Shown here piece by piece: positions 9,899 through 20,785 of a DNA stretch of 64,000 nucleotides. The translations under genes and the position numbers were made by a program. The DNA lies in NCBI RefSeq assembly GCF_028583425.1, contig NC_072807.1:33671001-33735000 (forward strand), in the 5' to 3' direction. The notes under the pieces are model-generated. The model was not told where the DNA came from and did not search any database. It saw only the letters and a program-made list of their open reading frames with translations. Positions within the stretch are counted from its first letter, which is position 1; each line of letters starts with the position of its first letter. The stretch comes from Eublepharis macularius (lineage: Eukaryota > Chordata > Lepidosauria > Squamata > Eublepharidae).

Positions 9899-10242
9899 GT
9901 AAGTCTGAATTTCAATGCCTCGCGTCATGACCCAGGTGACGTTTGTAATCGAATAATGTCTGGTCCCTTTTTAGTAACAAAGCGGCCTGGGTCTCTAGTT
10001 CTCCATGGCCAAACCCCCCCAGAATGTCCTCTTGCCTGGTCTTCCGAACCTTTCACATACAGCTGGTAGATATTGGATTTGTCCCAAAGGGCTAAAACCC
10101 AAATTAGGTACTGGCTGAATCTTTGGGTATCCTGGGGCAAATTTGTCTGCACTTCCTGACTCCCAGTACTCAACTTTTATACCAATCAGGACTTCCTTTC
10201 CCCCCTAATTATTTTGATTCCCCCCTCCAGCTGCTGTATTAG

Positions 10243-10462
10243 TAGGACCGAGTCATTACTGACCCATGGCGGGGACATCGCATCACGATGTTTTCTTGGC
10301 AGACTTTTAGTTATGGGGTGGTTTGCCATTGCCTTCCCCAGTCATCTACACTTTACCCCCAGGAAACTGGGTACTCATTTTACCGACCTCGGAAGGATGG
10401 AAGGCTGAGTCAACCTTGAACCAGCTATCTGAAACCGGCTTCGGCCAGGATCGAACTCAGGG
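10243..10462 (-). mobile_element. Sauria-type SINE, truncated
   Basis: Carries the GACCGAGTCATTACTGACCC tail side through the B-box region (GGATCGAACTC) but lacks the tRNA head. A short inverted copy of the B-box segment follows immediately, making a hairpin (AGGATCGAA...TTCGATCCT) at 10448-10472. Confidence 0.8.
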
Positions 10463-11000
10463 TTCGATCCTGAGTTTAGGGTTTAGAGAGTATGGAATGT
10501 GGATTTCATTAAATAATTCCTGTCTCCCTCACTCTGATTTGAACATGGGTACGCTTCTGCCTCACAAGTTAAGGACATTGTGAGGAAGTCAAAACACCCT
10601 GATCCCAAAATCTTACTGACTTTAATAGAACTGACTTCTGCACAAGTCTAGTTTGGATTTTTGTTAAAACTCGGTCATTCTAGCGCCAACTCTATGATGC
10701 AGGAAGACTTGCATAGAATGCAAGTCACTAAATTGCAATGGTGGTTGCAACTTGACTATTCTTTTGATAGAACAGCAATCTGTAAATGTTTGCATGTGAA
10801 TAAATCAACTGCTTGCCCCTTAACCAGTGAAATTCTGCCCCTTCTCACCTTCTGGCATCTTTTCACCGGACATAGCCTCACACAGCCATGTGCCGGTCTT
10901 TGCAAGCCACCAGGACTAGAAGCTTGCTTTTAGAACCCTGGGTCATGATGGTTCGGCCGACTTGGCTCCCATAACGTGTCTGTTCTCTCTTCCTTGCTAG

Positions 11001-11134
11001 GCTTATCCCAGCTCATCCTGCTTTGGTGAATGCCATTATCCTGGTTTTGCACTCGGTGGCGGGCAGCACGCCCTTGCCCACCCCCGAGACCTCCTCACGA
11101 AGCATGCCATCTAGCTCTTACCGTGACATGCCGG
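11001..11134 (+). CDS. UBL7: UBL7 coding exon 6
   Basis: Acceptor TTGCTAG, then G completing Thr, then LIPAHPALVNAIILVLHSVA and a Ser/Pro/Thr-rich stretch to SSSYRDMP. Ends one base into Gly before GTGAGT. Confidence 0.95.
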
Positions 11135-11302
11135 GTGAGTGAGGCACTCCGGATTTGCCCAAGGACCCCAGGCAGCTTGCTACCCTCGCTTTCCCTTGTT
11201 GTGGCAACAGATGTTCAGCACTGCACGGAGCTACGATGAATGCTCAATGGTTTACAGAATGGGGCTCATTCCCAGCTCATGGCAGTTGTTATTTCCAGCA
11301 CC

Positions 11303-11581
11303 TTTCTGAATCCAGAGAGATGGAAAGTGCTGTCTTTCCAGTTTGGTGTAGTGGTTAAGAGCACGGGACTCTAATCTGGAGAGCTGGGTTTGATTCCCCA
11401 CTTCTCCACTTGAAGCCAGCTGGGTGACCTTGGGCTAGTCACAGTTCTCTGGAGTTCTCTCAGCCCCACCCACCTCACAGGGTGTTTGTTATGGGGATAA
11501 TAATAACATACTTTGTAAACCGCTCTGTGTGGGCATTAAGTTGTCCTGAAGGGCGGTATATAAATCGGTTGTTGTTGTTAT
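11303..11581 (+). mobile_element. tRNA SINE with 38-nt 5' extension
   Basis: The standard SINE starts at about 11341 and ends GGTATATAAATCGG then GTTGTTGTT. The preceding 38 nt (CTTTCTGAATCC... to ...CTGTCTTTCC) recur exactly in front of the SINE at 46446 on the other strand. Confidence 0.85.
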
Positions 11582-11795
11582 AGCAGTGTGGTGCAGGAGA
11601 GGTTACAGCAGAATTGGCAGAAATCCCTCTGTCCAGCTCCAGCCCAAGCTCTTGCTCCCTTCTTGAACTTTTGTTCTGAGATGCTGGAATTCTAAACCCA
11701 GAGTTTGAGCTCCTTTGCTCAGTAAGGTAGACATCTAATGGGACCTGGATTTGGAAGAAACCAGGTTTCATGGTGGTCTCATCTCTTTTGGGCAG

Positions 11796-11845
11796 GTGGT
11801 TTCTTGTTCGAAGGTCTCTCCGATGATGAAGATGACTTCCATCAG
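11796..11845 (+). CDS. UBL7: UBL7 coding exon 7, acidic motif
   Basis: Acceptor GGCAG, then GT completing Gly, then GFLFEGLSDDEDDFHQ in phase 0 before GTAATG. The acidic DDEDDF segment is identical to human UBL7. Confidence 0.95.
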
Positions 11846-12103
11846 GTAATGCGAGGCGCCAAGAGGTGGATGGGTGTCTCTTGGAACATTTCAGCCGCTT
11901 CAGGCTTACTATTTTCAGTTCTGTAATCCTAGCCCCACTCTGTGGCTTTGTTTGTTAGAGAGCGTTTGCTGTTTGTTTGAATGGGTCTTTTGTGTTTTGT
12001 AATATGCCTTGAGTCTTGGTGAGAAAGGCGGGCTACAGATGAAGGTGGTGATGATAATTTCAGGGAAGGTCTAAAGCCAGGAAATGGACTCTTTTCCTAA
12101 CAG

Positions 12104-12271
12104 AGTACCAGGACCACTCCTTCCAGCAGTACATCTGGCTCCCGCCCTGCCTCCCTCGGTTACACTGGGGCAGCAGGTCCCCGGCCCATCACACAGAGCG
12201 AATTGGCGACGGCCCTGGCGCTGGCCAGCACCCCTGAGAGCAGCTCGCACACTCCTACTCCAGGGACACAG
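12104..12271 (+). CDS. UBL7: UBL7 coding exon 8, Ser/Thr/Pro linker
   Basis: Acceptor CTAACAG, then STRTTPSSSTSGSRPASLGY, PRPITQSELATALALASTPE and HTPTPGTQ. It is exactly 56 codons before the donor GTAAAG. Confidence 0.95.
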
Positions 12272-12371
12272 GTAAAGGAGGAGCGGGGGCTGTACAGCTG
12301 ACAGATGCCCTTTCAAGTCGGGAGAGAGAGAAAGAGAAAAGGGATACTTGTTGAGAAATCTCTCCAGAAAG

Positions 12372-12845
12372 AAGCAATGTATTAGGGAGCTGTGGCGCAT
12401 GTTCTGGGCACCCCACTTTCAGAAAGAAGTAGACAAAACGGAATGGGTTCAGAAGTGGGTGACGAAGGTGCCTAGGGGTCTGGGAAACAAATCCTTTGAT
12501 GCGGGTCCAGCCCTGAGAAGAGAAGGCTGATGAGGTGATGTGTCTGTGCTGTGCAAATACCTAAAGGGCTGTCCAGTGGAAGAGGGCAAAGATTTCTTGG
12601 CTGCTCCAGCAAGCACGTCTGGATCAAATAGATTTAAGTTAGGAGGAGGGTAGATTTTCATTGAATGTTAGGAGGAATCTCCTAATGGTAAGAGCAGTAT
12701 GCCAATGGAACCACTTACCTGCTCTGTCTCTTGCCTAAGATCTTAAAGCACCCCTGAGAGTGGACAGCCCTCCACTAGGGATCGTCTGCTTTTGAATCTC
12801 CTCCATCGAGCAGGTGGTTGGAATGGATGGCCTCTACAGTCCTTC
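12372..12845 (+). mobile_element. CR1 LINE 3' coding fragment
   Basis: Contains TTCTGGGCACCCCACTTTCA, CTAAAGGGCTGTCC and GGAATGGATGGCCTCTACAG, landmarks of the C-terminal ORF2 region of CR1. Many frame breaks, so old. It lies in the UBL7 intron before coding exon 9. Confidence 0.75.
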
Positions 12846-12884
12846 CAAGACTGTTAATCAGCAAATGTCTTCTCCTCTGTCCAG

Positions 12885-13007
12885 GGACATTCTTCAGGCA
12901 CATCGCCGATGTCCTCCAGCGTCCAGTCAGGAACTCCCATCACCAATGACCTCTTCAGCCAGGCCCTGCAGCACGCCCTACAGGCTTCCGGGCAGCCAAA
13001 CCTGCAG
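12885..13007 (+). CDS. UBL7: UBL7 coding exon 9
   Basis: Acceptor GTCCAG, then GHSSGTSPMSSSVQSGTPIT and NDLFSQALQHALQASGQPNL, 41 codons in phase 0 before GTCAGT. Confidence 0.95.
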
Positions 13008-13277
13008 GTCAGTTACCTGGACTATAGCCAAGACAGCCTCAGAGTTGACGGTCTTGCATCCATTGCACAGACATCTCCCTAGCATGAAACAGCATGGGAA
13101 ATAATGCTTTTGGGGTGCAAGTGTGAGTAAGTGAGAGACATGGTGGCTTATAGGACAGTTATCTCAATAACTAGTAGTTTGGATTGGGGTTGCAGAACTG
13201 TCCGAGAATAGATCTCGAAACAGGTGGTCTTAAATAAAGTATTCTGTCCATGTGCAATTGGCCACTATAAACACTGA

Positions 13278-13488
13278 TCCAGAGGAATTAGCCGTGTTAG
13301 TCAGTATTCGCAAAATAGTAAAGCGCCCAGTAGCACCTTTAAGACTAACCAACTTTATTGTAGCATAAGCTTTCGAGAGCCACAGTTCTCTTTGTCAGAT
13401 GCATCTGATGAAGAGAGCAGTGGTTCTCGAAAGCTTATGCTACCATAAAGTTGGTTAGTCTTAAAGGTGCTACTAGACTCTTTACTGT
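13278..13488. mobile_element. fold-back Penelope-like short element
   Basis: A 37-bp single-copy overhang (13278-13314) leads into two inverted arms of about 87 bp meeting at CAGATGCATCTG (centre 13401/13402). A perfect 12-bp target-site duplication TATAAACACTGA flanks it (13266-13277, 13489-13500). The right arm carries CTGATGA, a stem and CGAAA, the order of a hammerhead ribozyme core. Hammerheads of this kind are known from Penelope-like retroelements. Family assignment is inference. Confidence 0.75.
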
Positions 13489-13709
13489 TATAAACACTGA
13501 GTATACGGGAAGGGCTCTATTATCTTCCCACAGGGGCTAGGTTAGACCGGACAGCAACTCATCCAGAGCTGCCCCGTAACCTTCGGTGGTGGGGGGTGGG
13601 TGGGAATTTGGGCCCAGTTCTCCTGGCCTCCACCCCATTCCCCGTCTCCCCCATGCTCAGTTCTGCCCAAGGGTAACTGCAGCCCCTTTTTGCTTCCTCT
13701 TGCCCGCAG

Positions 13710-13847
13710 AGCCAGTGGCAGCCGCAGCTGCAGCAACTGAGAGACATGGGGATTCACGATGACGAGCTCAGCCTTCGAGCGCTGCAGGCCACCGGAGGGG
13801 ACATCCAAGCTGCCCTGGAGCTCATCTTTGCAGGAGGAGCCCCCTAA
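13710..13847 (+). CDS. UBL7: UBL7 coding exon 10, UBA domain and stop
   Basis: Acceptor CCCGCAG, then SQWQPQLQQLRDMGIHDDEL and RALQATGGDIQAALELIF, ending GGAP and TAA at 13845-13847. MGI takes the place of the MGF/Y loop that contacts ubiquitin in UBA domains, as in human UBL7. Confidence 0.97.
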   Translation, partial: SQWQPQLQQLRDMGIHDDELSLRALQATGGDIQAALELIFAGGAP

Positions 13848-14310
13848 CGGGTCCGCCTTTTCAGGGAAGGCGTGGAAACTTGGGAGGTTATTTTATTTTG
13901 TAGCATCTGATCTCTACGACCCGAGTACTAGTCTTTGGATATTTTATCACCTGTTGCCAGTCCTCACTGTCTCCCTTGCACGATCCCCCCTTACCTTCTT
14001 CTTATCTGAATAGATCCTGTGGCAGACTGGCTGAAAAAAAAACCCTGTGGTGAGCACTGAGCCCACAATGACATTTTTGCATGTAGGGATTTTTCATGGC
14101 AGCTGAGAAGGGCCAAAAGCTATCCTAGACTTGAGAGCTGCAGGCTAGCATCCGGCTCTGAAGACCCATTCTGGAGAAATCGACAGCCGTTCCTCAGCTT
14201 AGAAGCTTAATCCTCTTTTGAATCAACTGTTCTGTTCCTGCGGCTTTCTGAGGCTCTGTCCAGGTTTGCATGGCTGTATGTGATTTCATTAAAGGTCTCC
14301 TTCGCCAGTT
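13848..14310 (+). other. UBL7: UBL7 3' UTR
   Basis: About 460 bp of sequence without repeats runs from the stop to the poly(A) signal. The exact cleavage site is not visible. Confidence 0.7.
14288..14293 (+). terminator. UBL7: UBL7 poly(A) signal ATTAAA
   Basis: ATTAAA is followed within 40 bp by a GT- and T-rich stretch (GGTTTTTTTTT). This is the first plausible signal after the stop codon. Confidence 0.7.
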
Positions 14311-14644
14311 GTCCAGGGTTTTTTTTTTAAGAGTTTGAGATGGTGATGCTTTGATATACATAAACAGACTAATTCCAGGTGCACTCAGATGTCAGGTGGG
14401 TTTAGCTGGTGGTACCACAGCCATCTTTTAGGAAGAAGCGTGGGTTAGGGGAGAGAGAACAGAGTGAGATAGGTGTGGGGGGGGTTACCTTTAGCTACGA
14501 TTGTAATGTAAAAAGTGGGTCCCTGGTTAGTGTTAGATGTGGGCTGTGAAAATGGAATTGTAGTGTAATATTTATAGTGTTGTATTAGGACTTGGGAATC
14601 CTGTTTTTGAAAATTCCACTAAACTGACGCTTCTCTGGGTGATT
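14311..14644. other. intergenic, nothing recognised
   Basis: Directly downstream of UBL7. No repeat family or gene seen. Confidence 0.5.
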
Positions 14645-14800
14645 GTACCTAGTGGCAAGGTAGTAGTTAGAGCACTGGGAAAACCTCCGTTCAAATCCCT
14701 ACATTGCCCTGAAGGTCACCCGGTAATCTTCACCTACTTGACAGGTTGTTTTGAGGATAAATGAGGGTGGGGAGCCCTATATATTGCCCTGTACAGAGTG
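14645..14800 (+). mobile_element. CORE/MIR-like SINE, decayed
   Basis: TAGTAGTTAGAGCACTGG, CGTTCAAATCCCTACA and TTGTTTTGAGGATAAATGAG appear in the order of the MIR-like SINEs. Confidence 0.55.
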
Positions 14801-15332
14801 GAGGAGGTAAAAATAAATGGCCATAACAGAAACGTTGCTGGCTACTAGAAAAGATATTTTGAGCCAGCAGGGGGTGCCCTTGCTACAGTGTTGAATTTCT
14901 GTCCCAGCAGAATTCCCCGAGGAATGGGTATATGTGAGATACAGAGAGAGACACACACACATTTTTTTCGTTACAATATTCTGAGCTCTTTTTCTACTTC
15001 AAAAATCCTAAAATTTTTGAATCCAAAAATCCCAAAAAAGTCCTAAAATTTCTTTTAATTAAAAGGAGTTGTTTAACCAGGTGTTTTCATACTCAAAATG
15101 TTCTGTAAGGGAAAAACCCAGGCATGCATTTTTTTTTTCAAAGTTCATCATTTTAACACATTAGTGACGTTACCAATTTTCTACTTCCTTTCCTCGGAAA
15201 AATGGGGCGTGCTAACCAAAACAGGCGTACTCCTGAAAAAAATACTTTGTTTACTTAGGTCAGTAAAAGCAATGAGGTAATACACTCCTCGCCCAGTGAA
15301 AGGGGTAAGTATCACCAGTTACCGAGACAGCA

Positions 15333-15376
15333 GTGCAGTCCTAGGCAGAGTTACACCCTTGTAAAGTCCATTGAAG
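15333..15376. mobile_element. half of a palindromic MITE
   Basis: CAGTCCTAGGCAGAGTTACA and GTCCATTGAAG match one arm of the element at 39349-39433. The second arm is missing. Confidence 0.5.
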
Positions 15377-16854
15377 ACGAGGAGGTTTGGAAGGCTGCGA
15401 CTGCTTACGATTCCACCGATGATTTGGTACTCTGGAAATAGCAAACCAAATATTGCAGAGCGGTCAATTGCTCATGCAATGTGTCATTCACGGGAAGTCT
15501 TTAAAGTTCTTAATATTGTTTGGTATGACCTCAACAGGAATATGAAAACATTCAGGCAATTTTAAACCTTTTAGGAAATATGAGAAATAGCTCCACTGAG
15601 TAATTTGCTGTTCTAGTGAAGAAACCAAACACCAAGCTGGGATTTTGGAGGTTGTTGGAAAATTTAGGAGTAATTTACTCTGAAGTCCGTTACTCAGAAG
15701 CCCTGTTACCTGTTTTTGAACCCAGAGCTGAGGCCTGGAAAAAGCGCCTCTGAACATGTTCAGAACATATTTGTGAGTCGCTGGCATTCATACACTTGGG
15801 GTTAGGAAGCACTTCCATATCAGAAGACATAGCTTTTAAAAAGAATTTTTAGCCTTTTGTTTATTTTAAGTAAACTATTGGGAAAGAAAAGATAAATCTT
15901 CATACGCTTGTAAATCAGGCAGAAAGCCAGATGTTAACAGACCGAACTTTTTTCTACTACCTGAACCTGGCGGCTTGCAATCTCTGCCTACAGCATTGCT
16001 TAAAATTCTCTTTTCCACCCTAATTGCTAATTTTCTGTTCTCGGAATATCTGCCCGGCCTGGTCTAAAATTAACACTGTGGAACTGTGATGAAAGTGGGA
16101 AAATCGGGCTGCAATCCTTGGAGTGAGCCCCATTTAATAAAACGAGACTTACTTCTGAGAGGAGCTGCTTTGGCATGCTGTTTATCCAGCAATAAACCAC
16201 AAAGCATGGTCAAGATTGCCAGAACATCCGCTCCATGCACACAGTTTGTAGCGTAAGTTTCCAGGCCTCTGAGATGTGACTGAGTCTATGCTAGAAACAA
16301 CACGAGTAGGATATACAGTGATAAATACAGACATACTAGGTGGTTTTCAAGAGCTGAGACACGATTTCCTGCACGCAAGGCGCTTCCAGGACATCCTAAA
16401 CATTGACCTCAAGGGCAGAACGGCAGAATAGAAAATGACAGATGGAGGGGGGGGAAACCATTAACAAAAGTGGTTGCATCCTTAATTGAACCCCGAAGGG
16501 GTTTTATTGGATGGGTGTGAGCTTCCATAAGCAATATTTCTACTGCAGAAGCCTGAATCATCCAGCGAGCTGCCCAGTCCTTCCCAGAAAATTGCTGTTT
16601 TTCGAAAGGTGCAAGCGGAGTCTTTTTTTAAAAAGAACCTTAACAATCAATCTGGCTTCTGGTATCATTAATATATCAAAGTAACATTGCATGTTTTTGG
16701 CAGTAATGCCGTAAGCCCAAGACTCTGGGGCACGTTTTAAGTATGTCATCAAAATGGGGTCCCTGCAAGATTGTTTAATCCGTAGTTCAAAATTATGTAA
16801 CTGCATTTTTAAAAAACTGGAATAGAAACCTTTTGTGAGGAGGATGGTTTTAGA
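15377..16854. other. intergenic, no gene seen
   Basis: About 1.5 kb without a recognised gene. The segment near 16096-16175 (CTGCAATCCTTGGAGTGAGC) may be another worn palindromic MITE arm. Short open frames in the rest have no recognisable homology. Confidence 0.45.
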
Positions 16855-17135
16855 TGGGTAGCCGTATTGGTCTGCAGTAGAACAGCAGGATTTGAGTCCA
16901 GTGGCAACTTAAAGAGACCAACAAGATTTTCATGATACTTTTAGGTGGGTTTTGGCCTGCAGTTGGAACAGCGTAATTTCAGTCTGGGGTGCCTCAGAGA
17001 CCAATAAGCTTTTCAGGGCGTAAGCTTTCGAGAGTCAGAGCTCCCTTCTCCAGACACCAGACATCTGAAGAAGGGAGCTCTTGAAAATCTTGTGGGTCTC
17101 TAAGGGGCTGCTGGACTCGAATCCGCTTTTGTGAC
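16855..17135. mobile_element. Penelope-like short repeats, fold-back pair
   Basis: The left part (GTAGCCGTATTGGTCTGCAG, then AGTCCAGTGGCAAC) is inverted relative to the right part (CATCTGAAGAAGGGAGCTCT, then TCTCTAAGGGGCTGCTGGAC). The motif CTGAAGA...GAAA occurs on the right arm. Two insertions may be superimposed. Confidence 0.55.
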
Positions 17136-17157
17136 AGTGAGAACTTCCCCTTGCTTA

Positions 17158-17451
17158 AAGGTAATGGTAGTCCCCTGTGCAAGCACCGAATCATTACTGA
17201 CCTATAGGGGGACATCACATCACGACGTTTTCTTGGCAGACTTTTTACAGGGTGGTTTGCCGTTGCCTTCCCCAGTCATTTACACTTTACTCCCAGGAAA
17301 CTGGGTACTCATTTTACCAACCTCGGAAGGATGGAAGGCTGAGTCAACCTTGAGCAGGTTATTTGAACCCAGCTTCCGCCAGGATCGAACTCAGGTCGTG
17401 AGCAGAGCTTGGGCTGCAGTACTGCACCTTACCACTCTGCGCCACGGGGCT
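17158..17451 (-). mobile_element. Sauria-type SINE, full length
   Basis: Full tail-to-head structure on the minus strand. A perfect 11-bp target-site duplication CCCCTTGCTTA lies at 17147-17157 and 17452-17462, so the copy is young. Confidence 0.88.
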
Positions 17452-17462
17452 CCCCTTGCTTA

Positions 17463-18380
17463 CATGCATTCAAAGAGGGCCTTTTCTGATGTGGACTGGG
17501 ACTGTTGTTTGGTCAATGTGGGATGACGCTTTTTATGGTTCTGTTCTTTTAGTGCTGGACCGCTTGCATGCAACATATCTTTGGGAACCATCTTGGATGC
17601 ATTGAAGCAGTAGCTAGAAATATTTCTAATCAATTAACGGAGCCTCTGGTCCATAAACAAGGGGAAACCCTATCGGGTTGGGAGCGTAAGCACAGGACGG
17701 TGCTAGGCCTAGCTGCCTAGATCCAGGCTGCATGTTGCTTTTCTCTTACCTTGGGAAGGGGAGGGAGGGAATATCCGAACTCGCTTCTGGAATTGGAACA
17801 GATTTGCACCAATTAACCAGTGAGGCTTTTTCATGGATGGAGCTAAAGAAGATCACTCAGTAACAATCGATTGCAAATCGAAGTACTGTTAAAGGGAGCA
17901 GGCTGTAGATTACAGGTGGGGTACCATCTTCATGAGCTTAAGGTCCTGGGTTCAATTCCTAACCTTTCCGCTTTGAGGATTTCAGGTAGGGAGGGGTTTG
18001 GAATCTCTCTCTCTGCCGGAGACCATAGAGAACGGCTTTCAGCCAGTGTCTGTCTCACTGTGTCCCTGGTAGAAGAGCTGTCGGACTTAGAATGATAGCT
18101 TCAGGCCCCTGGTCGACACCCATTTTTACAGGCCAACCCATGTCCCTAGCTAGTGCCCATCAAACCAGGTTTGTTAACCACCGTTTGTCTTAAATATGGT
18201 TCTTTTGTGGGTGATGTCTGAATGCAGACATTCGAGATGGTGGCCCTGCTTTTGATCAGGCCTTTTAATCATTTCCTTTCCCCCAGGCCATGCTTGCATA
18301 TCAAATGATGGATTTCAGCTCTTGGAGGGCGGCGCCATTTGAAGCATCTGAGCACGGGGCTTTTGGCTGGGAATGTCTAA
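17463..18380. other. intergenic, no gene seen
   Basis: No recognised repeat or coding segment in about 0.9 kb, apart from the TAA target-site copy at 18378-18380. Confidence 0.45.
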
Positions 18381-18783
18381 GAGCTAAACCGCATGAAAGG
18401 AATTACAAGAGGACGCTCAAGTGAGGGGAGACGCAATGTTAGTTGGGAAGTGTAGTTTGAATTTCACCTCTCTTTACAGAGCTGGCAAAGATCGCTCTTC
18501 AGAGGGTTTGTTAATTTCATCTCTCTAGAGAGCCAGCAAAGATGGTTCCACAGAGGGTTTATTAATGATTGACAGGGCCTTAGGGGAGGCAAAGAGGAAA
18601 TTAACACACCCTCTGAAGAACCATCTTTACCTGCTCTGTAGAGAGGGGAAATTAACAAACTGAGGAGTGATCTTTGCCGGCTCTATAGAGAGAAAGATGA
18701 AATTCAAACTACGCTTCCCAACTAACATTGTGTCCCCCTTCACTTGAGCATCCTCGTGTAATTCGTGTTGTGTGGTTTAGTTC
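18381..18783. mobile_element. long palindromic MITE, PIF/Harbinger-like
   Basis: The termini GAGCTAAACC/GGTTTAGTTC are flanked by TAA on both sides (18378-18380, 18784-18786). The arms of about 200 bp also contain an internal direct repeat built on CAAAGAT...TTCAGAGGGTTTGTTAATTTC-like units (shortened here), present two or three times per arm. No coding capacity. Confidence 0.75.
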
Positions 18784-18786
18784 TAA

Positions 18787-19807
18787 GTCAACCCTGTTCC
18801 TCGTGTCAGCTGTCACTCTTCAGTGGAAAAGTTTTATTTCCCACTTCTGTTCTTCCTGGCACCAATGACGATGAAGGGTGGGTCAGCCAGATGTTCTTGG
18901 AAATTAACTTGGACCTTTTGCCACCCACCCTGGGTGTGGAACCCTGGGGCTGCTGCCCTTATGGTGGTAGCCAAGGCATGTTTTTTTTCTTGACCTTGTT
19001 TCAAGAGCTTCCCACACTGTGACCGGAGCATGCCTCAAAAAAATGCTGTTTATAGCGTTCTTTCGAAAAACCCCACTAAAAAAGCAATTTACTGCCAGAG
19101 CCAGCCATAATGAAAACAGGTTGTGAGGTCACCATTTCCATGAATGTGGTGAGTGCATGCTGGATTAGACACCGAGCTAAAATGTTACAGAAAGGAAGCA
19201 AAGATTTAGCCAACCTGGGACACAGTGTATTGGCTTCTTATACTCAACTTTTCTGGGGCAGGGGGGAATCCCCTGTCCATCAAGAGAGTTTTACTAGCAG
19301 TGACGGGAAAAGGTTAAAATTGATAACATCTCCATAACTCTTAATTGCTAGATGAATTACTAAGCACATGGAGCCAGATTTTAGGAAGTTGGTAAAAATA
19401 GTCCCTTTCCACTGCCTATCTTATCAGTCTAGTAAAGAAACAAGAAACTAGTAGGATTTATCTTGTTTGTTACCCTCTGGAATATCCTTTCAGTCATGTG
19501 GATAAAACCATCTAATAAACTGGACTATCGAATCAATTGGGGAGGACAAGAAAAAGAAAAACATTAGAGCCGCAGACTAACTGATCATAAAATCATAGTC
19601 TTTAGAAGTGGGACCTTTTTTTAAACTTACCCTACTGGTAGGGACCTCTTTGTGAAGCAGTTCTATACTACTCCCCCCACCACAACATAGCATATAAGAA
19701 TCTCTCACCTGTTTAACGCAGAATATGTTCCTATTTTATTTTCCATTGTTAGCATTCGCCTTGAAACTTGCCAAGTGACCCTGGGCAAGTCTATTCTGTC
19801 TCTCAAA
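18787..19807. other. intergenic, no gene seen
   Basis: No family recognised. Short open frames only. Confidence 0.45.
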
Positions 19808-19890
19808 ACAAAAGTCCAGCAGCTCCTTAAAGACTAACATTTATTTCGACAAGAGCTTTAATGAGGCAGAGCTCACTTCTTCAGATATCA
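19808..19890 (-). mobile_element. Penelope-like short repeat, single arm
   Basis: GTCCAGCAGCTCCTTAAAGA, then AACATTTATTTCGACAAGAG and CACTTCTTCAGAT: the minus-strand version of the tail plus hammerhead-like segment. Confidence 0.6.
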
Positions 19891-20417
19891 TTTTTGGAAT
19901 TCTTATCTGGAAAATTACAGAAAAGGGGGGCAGAGATGGGTTTGGTTGTAAATCCCCTCATAAATCTTCCAAGTGTAATTCTCCATGTAAGGACTAGAGT
20001 GGAATTGGTCCTTACACATAGTGGATGGTGAAAAGGTCAGGAGTACACATAAAGTAGCGAAGTAGGATAAATAAAAACTGATCTGGAAGAAGCTGTCTGG
20101 AGTTTGAGAAAAATGATCGCAAGTACAAGGTTACAGCATAATAAAATATATAAGGAAGAGCTGATTAAAGTTTCTAAAGAATGGATCCCATAGAACTTAG
20201 AAACTGTAGTGAATAAGGAACCCTCAGTTTCTTTCCCTCAGTTCATCCTACATCATGGTTGTTGTGGGGATAAAATGGAGGAGGGGGAGAAGTAGGTACC
20301 TGAACTCCAATGAGGAAGGGAGGAATCAAGAGGCAATAATAAATGATCAGTTAGTTTGCCTCCTGGCTAAGGGGGAGTGCACATGACTTGCCCACAAAGC
20401 TTTGCTTTACAAAGCTT
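19891..20417. other. intergenic, no gene seen
   Basis: Nothing recognised. Confidence 0.45.
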
Positions 20418-20650
20418 TGCGGGCTGCTGTAGCACAGTGGTTAAGTGGTTCAGCTGTGAATCAGCACTCTACTGGTTCGAATCCCACTACTGCCATGAGC
20501 TCAGCAGGTGGCCTTGGGTAAACCACTCCTCTTAGCCCCAGCTGTATTGTGGGGATAATATAACACTAACTTGTTCACTGCTTTGGGTGAGGCACCAATC
20601 TGTCTAGAAGAGAGGTATATCAGTGCAGTTATCATCATCATCATTATTAT
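20418..20650 (+). mobile_element. tRNA-type SINE (GCTGTAGC head)
   Basis: GGGCTGCTGTAGCACAGTGG, GGTTCGAATCCCACTACTGC and a tail AGAGGTATATCAGTGCAG running into ATC repeats. Same family as 6565-6787. Confidence 0.8.
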
Positions 20651-20785
20651 GCACAATAATCTGAAGAAGTGAGCTGTGACTCACGAAAGCTCATACCCTA
20701 CCACAAATTTTGTTAGTCTTAAAGGCGTTACTTGGACTCTTGCTCTTTTCCACTGCTACAGACTAATGAACATGGCTACCCATCT
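20651..20785 (+). mobile_element. Penelope-like short repeat, single arm
   Basis: CTGAAGAAGTGAGCTGTGAC, TCACGAAAGCTCATACC, TTTTGTTAGTCTTAAAGGCG and ACAGACTAATGAACATGGCT: the full tail order of the family. CTGAAGA, a self-complementary stem (GTGAGCTGTGACTCAC) and GAAA resemble a hammerhead core. Confidence 0.7.

Larger units (their letters stand above)
3710..14310 (+). other. UBL7: UBL7 gene (ubiquitin-like protein 7), complete
   Basis: One 5' UTR exon and ten coding exons join into 1143 nt, that is 380 residues plus TAA, the same length as human UBL7 as I remember it. Residues about 18-98 form a ubiquitin-like domain (LIYCGRKLRDDQTL...GSTVHVL). A short acidic segment follows (GLSDDEDDF, about 226-234), then a Ser/Thr/Pro-rich linker, and residues about 333-377 form a UBA domain (MGIHDDELSLRALQATGGD). 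UBL-UBA proteins bind ubiquitin chains and act as adaptors or shuttles in the cytosol. UBL7 has been linked to innate antiviral signalling and bone-marrow stroma, but its core activity is poorly defined. Every junction is GT-AG and phases agree. All introns lacking large insertions are short, so the gene spans only about 10.6 kb. Confidence 0.97.
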
